Source: Marsupella aquatica (Eukaryota > Marchantiophyta). Taken from it: a stretch of DNA of 64,000 bases. The stretch's first letter is position 1. Each line of letters begins with the position of its first letter. Below are positions 11,605 to 32,934 of this stretch, one piece after another. The translations under genes were made by a program, and so were the position numbers. The notes below the pieces were generated by a model that saw only the letters and a program-made list of their open reading frames with translations, made no database searches and was not told where the DNA came from. The DNA lies in contig OZ316894.1 in assembly GCA_973895155.1 (NCBI GenBank), positions 9,176,001 through 9,240,000 on the forward strand, given 5' to 3'.

Positions 11605-12415
11605 TCTTGCCAGGCTGGGCATTTCTAAGCTTTGGAGCGCTACAGAGTATGGAATTTGGATATGAGGATATGAAGTCCATCTTCTTCCGCTGATATCAGT
11701 GACAGTGATGTAATTTGATGTTTGATGCATCTCGTAAATGAGAGGGTTTTCGCGCATGCTCACTCGATGTTCCTCACCATGCGATGTCAATGGGAATGGA
11801 TATTGGATTGTATGACTTTCTCCGAAGTGTGCCTCGTCAAGGTAGTCAAGGTTTGTAAGATTTGCGTCTGAATGACTTGGATCTTGATGTTGGGATCTTT
11901 CCCAATTTCCAAGTTTCTGGAGTAGTTGTTTCTCTGCTGCTCTCAGAGCAAAGGTTGTTGAGGTGGGTAAGACTAACTTGTATACCTGAGAGGCGGTTCT
12001 GTATATTAGGATCCTTCTAATCTTCAAGTTCCTGGGCGAGTTGTCTTCCTGGGCTCAGAGCTTGATGAAAGGTCGCTATCTCTCGTCTTGCCACACGTCC
12101 ATTGGGTTTGTGACTTGTAACTGAACCATCTCACTGGAGCATCGTCTGTTCTTTCCTAAGATGTCAGATTTGAGGTGGACTGGGGAACTAGACTGGTATG
12201 ATGAGTGAACAAGTTTCGTTTTGAAACCCCCATATCCGTTCTCTTTCGCATGGACTGATATCCTGCAAAATAATCCACACCATACTGATATGGGAAAGAA
12301 AGGAAGCACTTCGGATCGCATGATCGTGCCTCCAAGAGAGTTACCATCTACCATCGCGATTTACTCTAGAAAGGTAGGAATGGATAAGGCGAATCATTTA
12401 TTAAAGTTTGTGTTT
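11605..12415 (+). other. 3' flank of the PrmA-like gene
   Basis: Sequence after the TGA at 11602-11604. It has gene-like composition for several hundred bases and probably contains the 3' UTR. No firm polyadenylation signal could be assigned. The open frames on either strand look fortuitous. Confidence 0.4.
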
Positions 12416-12419
12416 TCAG

Positions 12420-12605
12420 CGATACTTCTCAAAGTTGACGTATGCCGGATATCTGCCTTATTGGAGTGCTCAAGTGATTCTTTTTATTCGGTGGCACTTA
12501 CTGAAGTTTGCATGTGCTTTATTTATGCCTTATTGGAGTGCTCAATTGATGCTTTTAGTCAGTGGCACATTTTAAAGTTGATATGTGCATTGTTGGGGTG
12601 TCCTG
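12420..12605. repeat. Short tandem repeat, ~70-bp unit
   Basis: The phrases 'aaagttgac/tgt...tatgcc', 'ttattggagtgctca' and 'tca/cgtggcac(a/t)t' recur in order two to three times, giving an imperfect array of about 70-bp units downstream of the methyltransferase gene. Confidence 0.65.
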
Positions 12606-12729
12606 TTTTATACTTTTTTGTGAATGTGAATTCTATCCTACCCCTTTTCCAAAGGACTCATTATCCCCCTTTACCGGCTTCGTGTCAATACATTTTCAAC
12701 TCATTAATTTATTAAATATTTTATTCATG

Positions 12730-13320
12730 TGAAGGGTTTGTTCAAAGGCACATGAAGGGCCCAAACTTTCCATGTACATCCCTACAGTAGTCACAAGCAC
12801 AGTCCAAATAATAAAAACATATGACTTCCCAAGTGTTGAGACCCTCCATGTCCATCCCTCCTCACAAGCACAGTCCAGATATTAAAACACATTATTCCCC
12901 AAAAATCTATTGCCTATGTCTTTACTCTAAGCCATATTTCATGAAAGGTAAACTTTGGTCACAATATATAAAATAAACTAGACCAATGCCAATGCATTGT
13001 ACAATTGTTCCACAAAAATCTATTGCCTATGTACTCTAAGCCATATTTCATAAAAAGTAAACTTTGGTCACAATATATAATTTAAACTAACCCAATGCCA
13101 ATACATTGTACAATTGTTCCCCAAAAATCTATTGCCTGTGTCTTCACTCTAAGCCATATTTCATGAAAGGTAAACTTGGTCACAATATATAATATAAACT
13201 AGCCCAATGCCAATGCCTTGTATTGTGGTCATGTTCTTGTTAGTGCGCCCATGCATTGTACAATTGTCATTGTGGTCATGTTCTTGTTAGTGCGCCCATG
13301 CATTGCACATAAATATGGAA
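12730..13320. repeat. Three ~110-bp tandem units plus flanking duplications
   Basis: Units starting at 12897, 13010 and 13119 all read C-C-(C/A)-C-AAAAATCTATTGCCT and continue through CTAAGCCATATTTCAT, TTGGTCACAATATATA and CCAATGCCAAT. They are followed by two copies of a ~47-bp phrase (ttgtggtcatgttcttgtta) at about 13223 and 13270. Upstream, 'cacaagcacagtccaaata' and 'cacaagcacagtccagata' mark a further duplicated block at 12770-12895. Confidence 0.9.
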
Positions 13321-13576
13321 ATGAGGTATAAAAAAAATGGAGGTTAGACAAGCAACTGTTGTTGTTCTAGCTATGTTGTATGTGATTGCAAAAGTGTCGT
13401 CCAATTGGTTGGGTGGTAGATTTCCACAAAAATGTTGTCATTTCTGTCCACATTGCTGTTCCAAAAGTGATGTTTCCCCAGGAGGGTGTAGGCTCTTTGG
13501 AAAAACAAAGATTTTTCTGTTTTTCTTTCCTGTCTCTTTTTTTCTTCTTTTTTCACCCTCCCTTTTCTCTTCTCCC

Positions 13577-14123
13577 ATTATAGCATGCTCATCCTAGAAC
13601 ATGCTTGATATTTTGTGTTATAGTGATCTGTAAGTGAATCAAATAAGAGAGTAGAACTAGAATAGGACATGCAAAGTAAAGCACATAGTGACCAATGCAA
13701 AGTACACTCAATGACCAATGAAAAGTAAATCAGGTGCTATGACACAAAGGGACTACGAATGTGTGCATTTAATTCAATGTGCCTTATTGATGATACTCAA
13801 TTCAATAAAAACCATAAACTTAGGGAAGAAAGTCATGAGGGGAACTTAGACACCATGTGTTCACCTTTGTTTATAATCATTTTTCTCTCATGAGAATACT
13901 TAAATTGATAAAAATTAAAGTCATTGGAATTAAAAATTAAGAGGGCTGCCAAAATGAGTTTGAAATTATTTAAGATACCAAAAATTAAAGGGGTTCAAAA
14001 ATTAATTAAAATCTATAGAATACAAAGGATGCCCTTTGATAAGGCACATTGAAATGAAAATACATGACACAAATTATGAATAAGACAAAATCTGAAAAGT
14101 GCATTCACCATATAGGAGCTTCA
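13577..14123 (-). repeat. Dispersed ~0.55-kb repeat, copy B (inverted relative to copy A)
   Basis: The reverse complement aligns along its length with 1105-1692, for example GGTGAATGCACTTTT, CAATGTGCCTT, TTTTGGCAGCCCTCTTAA and TTTATGGTTTTTATTGAATT. The 12.5-kb spacing and opposite orientation show it is a dispersed element. No protein coding is seen. Confidence 0.8.
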
Positions 14124-15240
14124 AAATTTGGTCCTATCCCGTCCCCACTCTCCATCCTATCCCGTCCCCATGCAAGGGCGGGGCAATGAGGGCGATGGAG
14201 GGTGTGTTTGGGAGGGCATTCGGAGGGTGTCTTTGGGAGGGCTTTCGACAAGGAGTGAAAGGGCAAGGTCAGGGCAAGGCACAGCAGAGGGGAATAGGAT
14301 TAGGAGGGGGTTTTTGGCGCATTGAATGGTTCTGAAAAGCAAATAGCTATGATTTGTTCCCGCCCATTTCACATTTGTACTTTTTGTGGACAGACTAGAG
14401 TGTAGGGAAGAATTGGTGGGATTCCATATTAGAGTGGTAGATTTTCAACTAGACTAGACACAAATGAGTCATCAATGAAAATCCTTGATCAATTCTATTG
14501 AGTCTTTGGCACAGTAAGATGACCAACAAGAATCAACCAGACACGCACAATGATTTATGGATGAAAGTTTTCGATCATTTGTGTGAGTGTCATTGTTTCA
14601 TCCTGGTTAGTGCACATGCATTATCTGGATTCTGGCTTGGAACTTGTGCACTAGACTTCTCCATTTCTAAATTCTAGTGCCACAATCTAGACCCTTCGAT
14701 CCTGCAAGGAGAATCGATCGTACGCATTAGGTGAGAGATAACTCGGCTCAGATAAAAAGGAAAAATGAGTTTCACGCTAATGATATGAAAAGTCATCTGT
14801 TCCCTCTGCAATAACCTTCCAGATGCAACTTCTCTACTCTCGATTGCACTTGCATGACAATGTCTTGGGCCCAAGCATCTCCCCCTGTTTCGTGTTTCGT
14901 CACATTCCTGTCTGTACCCAGCCTTTTGTGAAGCTCAGGATGATAATAGACAGTCATTTGGGTCCATGAGCTTCATCCAACACTGTATGTCAACTAATGA
15001 GTTTCTCTGAGCAGAGCACTTTCTCTGAGCCGCGCACTTTCCGTAGGTTTGAAGTTCTAATGAATCCATGATCCACCTGAACAGCTGGAGACTACTTGAA
15101 GGAGCCCGTTCTAATGAGTCCATGATCCATCTACACAGCTGGGAACTGTTTAAAAGAGCCCGACGCTGCCATCCTCAGCTCTTACTTCAATTTAGCGGAC
15201 CAGTCTCATTCAGATCTTTCCAATTTCAGAAGAGAGAGAA
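14124..15240. other. Intergenic DNA, nothing recognised
   Basis: Contains a purine-rich patch at 14160-14320 and otherwise mixed sequence. Open frames in the purine-rich patch occur in several frames on both strands, so they reflect composition and not a gene. Confidence 0.4.
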
Positions 15241-15244
15241 CCAC

Positions 15245-15790
15245 ACATGAAAAATTTCATACTTACCAGCTCAAATCCAACAGAGGAAATGCTTACCTGA
15301 GATTTGTAGATCACAGGGGTCCAATAAATAAAAGTGCCAGAATACAGGGATGAGAATTGTAATACATAGGCTGATCTAAACCCTAAACCCTCTGAAAAGT
15401 CCTCACCTATCTCTATGCACAAATCTGAGCCAACTCCGTATAGGGATCTTTCCAAGTTTAAAAGAGGGAGAACTATCTTGGAAATGTCCTACCTACCAGC
15501 TCAAATGCAACAAAGTAAATGCTTACCTGAAATTTTGGAGTGCACAGGGTTCCAAAAAATAAAACCGCCTGATCACAGGAATGAGAATTATAATACATCA
15601 TACATACTGAGCAGCTCAATTGCAACAGTGGAAATGTTTAGCTGAGCTTTGTAGTGCACAGGGTTCCAATAAATAATACCGCCTGATTACAGGAATGAGA
15701 ATTATAATACATAAGCTGATCTGACCTCTGAAAAGTCCTCACCTACCTCTATACACAAATCTGAGCCAATTCCCGTACACAGATCTCTAA
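15245..15790. repeat. Imperfect tandem repeat, 2-3 units of 130-230 bp
   Basis: Three blocks share, in order, 'accagctcaaat(c/g)caaca', 'aaatgcttacctga', 'cacaggg(g/t)tccaa(t/a)aaataa', 'acaggaatgagaattataatacat', and in two blocks 'ctctgaaaagtcctcacct...cacaaatctgagccaa'. They lie just downstream of the FHA gene's 3' end. Confidence 0.8.
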
Positions 15791-16329
15791 CCGGTAAAGA
15801 AAGAAGGTAATCGGAATGAGAGAAGCGTTAACGAATCCTCTCTAATTGCAAGCTAATGCATCTAACCTACGGTGCGCATTGTTACGCGGATGGGATGGGT
15901 CTTGAGAGATCTTTACTCTGCATCATCTTCAGCCCAGACAAACTCAACAACTTCTAGAGACTCCGTGCTGAGTGAGATAGACCTCCTGGTTACGTGTAGG
16001 AAAAATTGCGCATGAGCGAACACACAATTACCAGCCCAGCAAAACGAGATTTGAGTGTTGCTCGACAAATGTAATAATGTGAGCTTCCTTCCTTCCATGT
16101 TCCTATCTTCAGAATCACTGATGAATGAGAGGCTGCAAAATATACACCAAAATTTGTGGCCAAGACGAACTGCACTAGAATTGAAAACCAACTCATGATT
16201 TTCGTTGCTTTAAAGGGAGCCCTTCTAAAATATCCCCTCATTCCCGTATTTAACAAACCTTCAAGGGAGAGGTATTATCTCTAATTTCGCTTTGGTTGGT
16301 TCCACGGATGAATCAGGAAATGATCATAA
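15791..16329 (-). other. Probable 3' flank of the FHA gene
   Basis: This lies downstream of the TGA of the minus-strand FHA gene and probably includes its 3' UTR. Short frames here do not resemble known proteins. Confidence 0.35.
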
Positions 16330-18791
16330 TCATGAGTCTTCGTCATCGCCAAAAAGATCATCATCATCGTTGGGATCATAATTCGCTGTTGTAACTTCGT
16401 TTTCTTTTGGCAGAGCCTCTGGCAAAGAGACTTTACTTGCCACTGTGCCATTGGAAGCCTTCTCCTTAGAAACGTCATTGTTAGTAGTTGCACCCTCTTC
16501 TTCAGCACTGGTTTGAACTGTTGCCCAAGACCCTCCAGCGATGCCGCCAAGGGACTCCCCATACATATCCCCGTAAAGGCCACCACCTTTGCCAGGAGAT
16601 TTGACCTTGTCAAGGTACTGCTTAAATCGCTGAGTCACACCCTGTGATGAACCACTTTCTGCCTTGCGCGCAGTGTCCTCCTGACCCTTTGGAATCACGG
16701 TAACCTGGACAAGAGATTCATATTTGCCCACAAGACTACCTTCCCTCACTCCCACTGGACCAGGTTCAGTGCTCACATCCGCCCCATCTGAAATGCCAAC
16801 AACTTCAGCGAGACTACCACCATAATCATCTCGGAAAGAAACACGAGTATTTCTTGCTTTCTTTGTTGGCCTTTCCTCCACTGCTGACAAGTTACCGCCT
16901 GATCTTTTGGACACCTTCGAAGCATCCGTCAAAGGACTGGGAACCCCAAGTCTATTCAAAGCGGTGTTGTATGCCAGGACAGCTTCTTCATCCGCAGGAT
17001 CAGGAGCTGGGGGCAGCACAACGTCTGTAGGAGGGGGAGGGGGCACCACAGGAGTCGGGATATTTTTCCTCAAAACATAGCTTCGGGTAGACGCAGCAAA
17101 CCGCAGCGACTGCCCTACCTCGAGTTCAACGGGACTGTCCTTCGTCAGGCGCTCATTGGCAACAAATGTCCCATGAACAGACCCCAGATCAATCACATAG
17201 ATTCTGCAAACAGAGATAGAACCAATTGTGAAACTCACGAAGCAGATGTCATTATCAGACCACCTTGAGGACTTGAGCAGACAATTTCAGCTATATATTC
17301 GCCCTCCCCAAGAGCAGAGTAAGCTTTCCTCACTTCGAACCATTACTACACCTCAACACCTGCATTTGCAACCGGGTTTCATACACACAATTGATCCTCA
17401 ATAGCTGTCAACCAGCTCTTAGGCCGTCATCACATTCGACGCCTCATGAAACGAGATGGTAAGCTTCATCACCTGGATAAGCTAAGTTACGTCTACAGTT
17501 CCCCTCTTGCTTGCTAAATGACAGAAGGAATCTGCAAGGTTGCTTCTTTCGAGATCTGGAACGAAGGTTTAACAAGCTGCATCTCTGATAGGGAGCACTC
17601 ACCTCTAGAAAGCTCCTCTAATGCTATATCACTGTCAATACCAAGGTAAAATGTACGAAATGATTCCGCAATTCAGACTGCCTAGGATAGTTCATTCGCT
17701 TCCAAGGCACGAAACATGACTGTGAGCAGAACAATGTCAGCGAGATTTAGGTCTAGCTTACGCGTAACGATAGGTTTTGGGTAATGGTTGTATAATTCAG
17801 GTAGCCTCAGAGAGGGTTATCCGTTTCCAAGACACTCAACCAAATTACTTAAGCAAACACGATCAATGAGATATAGGTGGAGCTAGTCATCACGACAGAT
17901 TTAGAGTCATGGTTGTACAACTCACGATTGCAAAGAGAGTCCATTCCTTTCCAAGACACTAACCTCAGTGATAGACCAGCGGGATTTAGGAATATTTAGG
18001 GTTTGATACATAATTTTTTTTGAATTCAGGTTGCCTGCGACGTTCATTCGCCTCGAAGAGAATAACCAACATACGCAACAAGAGGAGGCTAACGAGATTT
18101 AGGCACAACTCCGGTTCGTTGGACAATTCAAAAGTAGCCACAAAAATAATAAGTGTGGCTCTTGAGATCATTTATCTCCCACATACACCTCAGAGCGCAG
18201 CATTCAGCAGGCTTCCGCTCCGTTCTGTCTTGTGAAAGATACAGAAAAGATTGGCGAAAGGGACAAATGGGACACACCAACACAAGTAGATACGTACCCG
18301 CCATTCTTATGGAGAACAACAGCTGCGTGTTGTCGAGAGACGGAGGGATGGTCCAAAACTAAGTCGCACATGAGATGCTGACGGCCAAATATCAAGCGCT
18401 TCCTGTCCACAGTGATCTTATCAACGACCTCCCCATCCTTCATCACATCCAGCCAATACACCAAAGATTTCGGTTCTGTCGCCCAATCTGGAGGCTGCCA
18501 TGTCGATCCTCCTGCCCCGAAGGCAGTCGTCGATACCGGAGGAGGACCTGGAACCGCAGCCGCAGCAGCAGGAGCAGGAGCTGCAGCAACACCATTATTG
18601 GAAAGTCGAGTACTGGCGAGGGAAGGGACCTGGAACTGCTGTAGATAATGCTGCTCAGGAGGTGGGGGAGGCTGCTGCTGTTGCTGCTGCTGCTGAATTA
18701 ATGAAACCTTTTGTTGCGTCACGGAGAACGGCTCGGCTGCGGTCGCTTTTTTGAACCTGTCGAGGCCGAATCTATTCATCATGCTTCTCAA
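16330..18791 (-). CDS. NIPP1: FHA-domain protein, NIPP1-type regulator of protein phosphatase 1
   Basis: Two exons, 18791-18298 and 17203-16330, joined in phase 2 across a 1.09-kb GT-AG intron; 455 residues. The N-terminal third is Gln/Pro/Ala-rich. The FHA domain (about residues 105-200) shows FGR, then SRQHA and, over the splice junction, IYVIDLGSVHGTF; it would bind phosphothreonine partners. Near residue 285 TRVSFRDD gives an RVxF-type docking motif for PP1 catalytic subunits, preceded by a basic KKAR cluster that could serve nuclear import. FHA plus a downstream RVxF motif is the arrangement of NIPP1 (PPP1R8), a nuclear PP1 regulator tied to splicing. The acidic C-terminus (NYDPNDDDDLFGDDEDS) is a further distinctive feature. 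No neighbour suggests a shared pathway. The PP1 role is inferred from the motifs. Confidence 0.92.
17670..18128. repeat. ~100-125-bp tandem repeat in the FHA-gene intron
   Basis: About four units share 'attcag(a/g)(c/t)(t/a)gcct', '(t/c)(t/c)ttccaag(g/a)cac' and '(g/a)cga/gagattta(g)g'. The array fills much of the intron between the two FHA exons and includes no open frame of note. Confidence 0.65.
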
Positions 18792-20000
18792 TCAGTCAGG
18801 CAATGGGAAAAACGAGCGGCGATCGATATCGATCTTAGACAGACTTCTTCTGCATCACTCCTCCACTCACAGTCAACAGTGCACCATTGCCGCATCAGAA
18901 GCAGAGTCGTATACAATCATCATCACTCTAGGTCTTCTCTTCAAGGCGTTTGGTCGTCCGCGACCGACCACGTGAAGAACCGTCTGCCAATTTCAGCACT
19001 GAGCGACAACCTCCACATTGTCCCGGGGTCCAATTTCCCCCCGTCCGCCCTCGGCCAAAATTCTTACTGCTAAGAAGAAACTCCTACTCCGTTCTCCTCC
19101 AGGACAGACGAAAGGAACGGACGAGACCTAATCTCATGGTGACGATGCAGAGTTAGTGATGAAAGCGCCGATACGCGCAGCGTTGGGGTTCGGAATATTA
19201 GCAATGCCCATGGCAGGAACGGTTTATAACCTACGGCCGATTCTAACGACCTCATCATCATCCATTTCGTTCCATCTCCTCTCCTCTCCTCTCCTCTCCT
19301 CTCCTCTCCTCTCCTCTCCTCTCCTCTCCTCTCCTCTCTCGTCTCGTCTCGTCTCGTCTTACATGGGACTTAAAAGAAACCTGTGGCCTCGTCCCGGGAA
19401 ATCAATTCAGGGGGAAAAAGAAAGAAGCCCTCCGAGGCATAGGAATGAATGATTGGAGGCGATTTCAGCGGCTGACCTGCGCATCGACTCCCACGCCAGG
19501 AGACGCAAATCAGACAGAGACCAATTCCGAGCTCGCCAGGGGATTGACAATTGATTAGTACGCAATTTCTTGCCAGTGAAGGCCGAGCGAGTGGGAGAGG
19601 CGAGCCAGAGGGCCAGACAGACAGCAAGGGGTCGATGAAGAGAGAGATCCGAAAGCTTTGATCGCCACCACCACGACCATCACGCATCACCGGCGGATGA
19701 GCAAGAGTGGTTTGGAGAGAGCCATTGAGAAACCTCGAATTGACAGAGGAGGAGACGACAATTCGAGCTGATGACAATTCGAGGAGAAATGTGGGAAACG
19801 AATGTAAGAAGAGAGAACGAATGACAGAGCCGAGAAATTGAAGTCTGAATACACGTTTGCCAAAATGCTCGGATATACTTTTGCAACCCGGATGGACCCA
19901 GCAAACCCTCGTTTGGTCTCATATAGTATCTATTTAGACCGACGTGTGAAACGTGGCTAGAAAAAAAAACACTTTTTTTCTCATATAATACATATCAGAT
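18792..20000 (-). promoter_or_regulatory. 5' flank of the FHA gene with pyrimidine microsatellites
   Basis: GC-richer DNA upstream of the FHA ATG (18791, minus strand). It contains a CTCCT pentamer array (19276-19338) followed at once by GTCTC repeats (to about 19358). It probably contains the promoter and leader. Plus-strand open frames antisense to the first exon are shadows. Confidence 0.4.
19276..19358. repeat. CTCCT and GTCTC pentamer microsatellites
   Basis: About twelve CTCCT units run directly into about four GTCTC units, around 480 bp upstream of the FHA gene start. Confidence 0.95.
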
Positions 20001-20980
20001 GAGTGAAATGTGGCAAGAAAGAGAGACCGTCATCTTTGTGCATCTATGTCTCTCAATTCTCAATGAGATTTGACCATATTAGACTCATTGTAAAGATACT
20101 GCACGTGAAAGTTAAGTCATGAAAAACTTTAGGTAGCATAAAGTGTAAATGTAAATGTAACTCCCTTAATGTCTCATGAAAACTACAAATATTACTCTGG
20201 TTGACAATTTATTTCTAATGAACCCAAGAAGAGCCAATTCAATTAGATATCAAAAGATTGAAGGTCAAACTTTGCTGTGGACAACAGTTTGGAAAGGAGA
20301 AGAATGTCAATGAGTGACGGTGTAAAAGTTCTCGGGGTGCATGGTTCACGGGTGAAACCATGGGAGTATCGTTTTCCAGAATGAAATGTCTTCTCACAAT
20401 GGGTCTCTAGTGGTTGATGCTTAGCTGGACGGCAATGCTTGACCTCAGAAATTTGGATGGACCAAACACTTTTTGACACCCAAAGGAGTGGAAGTTCACC
20501 GTCTCGCACTCGCATATCTTACTATTAACCAACTCAAGTCTAATTTTAAGAGCCTAGGTCTAGAGTGAAACTTCTAGACTCTAACTCTATGGCCATCATG
20601 TGCATGGGAGAAACTCATGACATGATGTATGTACATACCAATTTTCCTTGATAATTTCTATATGCACTATGGCCCCACCACAACATATGTGCATTAAAAA
20701 ATACTCATATGCACATAAAGGAGAAGGGTACATTATATATGACTATTAAAATGATGAATTTTTTTTATCATTTCATTAATCTTCAAAGAATATGGATAAA
20801 AAATATATTTTTATAATTTTTTATTGTACTCTCTGCTATTACGTTCAAAGAATGGGTAGTCGGGGCTAGTGCTATAGAAGAGAGCTCTATAGTTGACAGC
20901 ATCACACAGAGAACAACTCCTAGTCATATATCATTTACAGCATCTGGCTAAATTCCACTTATGGGATAGTTTTATTTTAG
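20001..20980. other. Intergenic DNA, nothing recognised
   Basis: AT-rich sequence with no reading frame of note between the FHA promoter and the 3' end of the AAA gene. Confidence 0.4.
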
Positions 20981-20999
20981 GGTGCTCGCATAGAATTAA

Positions 21000-21515
21000 G
21001 AGAGCTTTAGAAAGGACTGGTTTTCTACTTTCACACATACAGAATGCCGTCCACATTCCAGTCCTTTCTAAGGACTGGTTCTCTACTTTTCACACATACA
21101 GAACGCCGTGCAAAGGAGAGCTTATGAAGGTGGAGGACTAAAGCCAGGGCCTGACATCAAGGTCATCCAAATGCTACAAAAGGCCTTCAAAAGCCTTGTA
21201 CAACTAACCATACCCACAAATCTACAACCACAACCAGCCTTGTGCTATGGACCCACAAAGAATAACAACCAGCACTTCGTTTTCAGTCGCACCCTTGCCC
21301 AGTTTTAATATTATCGGTGGTCATCCAAATCCTTCCAAATCGCCTTCACAGCCATATACATGGTGGCAGAAACTCTCCAGGTTGCACTTTATTTGTGGGA
21401 GTCCAGAAACCTTGATGAATTGTACAACCAACCATACCGAAATTTACAACCACAATGAGGCTTGTGCCATGGACCCAAAGAATAACAACCAACACTTCGT
21501 TTCTGCCAAACCCTT
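21000..21515. repeat. Local direct duplications
   Basis: 'aaggactggtt(t/c)tctacttt...cacacatacagaa(t/c)gccgt' occurs at about 21014 and 21071. A second, longer phrase (tgtacaac(t/c)aaccatacc...tggaccca(c)aaagaataacaacca) occurs at about 21198 and 21420. This is downstream of the AAA gene. Confidence 0.75.
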
Positions 21516-21755
21516 GTGCTTGGCTTCAGATACACAATTGCAGCAAACACCGGACTAATTCCGGCTAGAGTGGATCACGCAACTTCAATGCTACTCAAAA
21601 TCATGCGGCTGCCGTCCACAGATCTGGGGCGTGTGGACTGCCTGTAACTAGGACCTACCAAACTATACAGCTTGCAATGCCAAGCTTGGACACAGGAAAC
21701 TGGGAAGATCTTGAAAGGGACCATGAGGTTGGCCCTTTACACGCTTCTAATGTCA

Positions 21756-31834
<10,079 letters not shown>

Positions 31835-32929
31835 AACACCAAAGGAGAAAACTAGCCGCGAAGTTTCCGTTTATAGCCTTCATCGGCCACCTTGAAGAGC
31901 CTCAAACCAGACACCGGATTGTTCAAGCTGGAAGCACGAGAGCAAAAGAGAGAAGAAAATGTGGAAAATTCCCAAGAGGTAAACCTAAACCTATTCGAAT
32001 ATCGTGCACCTTGTAGAAAATCGGATCATCCGCGAGCATTGAAAAATCCTCAATGCGGTCGGGCTGAGATTGAGAACCTGAGTCCGTCCAGATAAATTAC
32101 AAGTCACGTTCCCCATTGCTATGTCATGAGTGACAAATAATCAGCATCCTTCTTCAACTCCGAACTGTTTCGACGTGTGATCCGGCTGAATGAAAGGGCA
32201 CGTACAGCGTGCTATCCTGTACGTATTGAAAGTGAACAAAACCAGGGGTAGAAGCTGGCCACACGTCCAGCTCTCGACGATCAATCAATTACAAGAGCAG
32301 AAGGTTCTCAGCGAACTAAAGCATTTTCATCGTCGCAACAGCTTCAAATCCAGGATCGAAAATTTTCGAAATCCTCCACATCTCCCGAACGACGAATCCG
32401 GAAAACCTGTACCGTCTCTCACTTCCTATTGCCACCAATTTCCCGCACCGATTTCAAAATCACCGCTCTGAATTAATTAATTTCCCCTTGCCCTAGTCCT
32501 CCGCAAGAACATTACCCAATACGCACTTTCAGGGTAACCTCGTGCACAACCATGACGCAGAATTAGCATTGAAGTCTCAGAATGGGAACGACAAAGCTAA
32601 ACTGCGACCTGCATCGGCTCGAGACCACAGAGTTCACCCAAATGTGAATCCTTCAAGAATTCCAAACCGCGTTTTCCTGTAAGTGACTCCCCACGCATTT
32701 GAAGAAGGCCGAGATTTTCTCGTCAATTCACGGTACAAGTTATTTGGGGCGGAGAGAATTGTACGCTGGCAGACTAGATTCGAGAGGGAAGGCGGTCATG
32801 AAATGAACGCATTATTAATCGAATGTGGGGAATGGACGTGGGCAGAGGATTCGACGGAATGCAAAACGGAGAGGGAGGAACGGAGGAAGGAACAAAACTG
32901 ATGGACTAAATTGATGCTCCTGTTCTGTG
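31835..32929 (-). promoter_or_regulatory. Probable promoter and 5' leader of the AAA gene
   Basis: Gene-like composition upstream of the minus-strand ATG at 31834, ending where a minisatellite begins at about 32935. It probably contains the promoter and leader. No core element could be named, and the short frames inside (for example 32190-32471) have no family resemblance. Confidence 0.35.
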
Positions 32930-32934
32930 TACAG

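Noticed and set aside
14099-14372. Overlapping frames on both strands
   Set aside because: Several frames open at once in a purine-rich patch; explained by composition.
15376-15392. Telomere-like string (two AAACCCT-type units)
   Set aside because: Only two units inside an ordinary tandem repeat; not an interstitial telomere array.
19156-19452. 98-codon plus-strand frame rich in Ser/Leu/Pro
   Set aside because: Translation of a CTCCT/GTCTC microsatellite.
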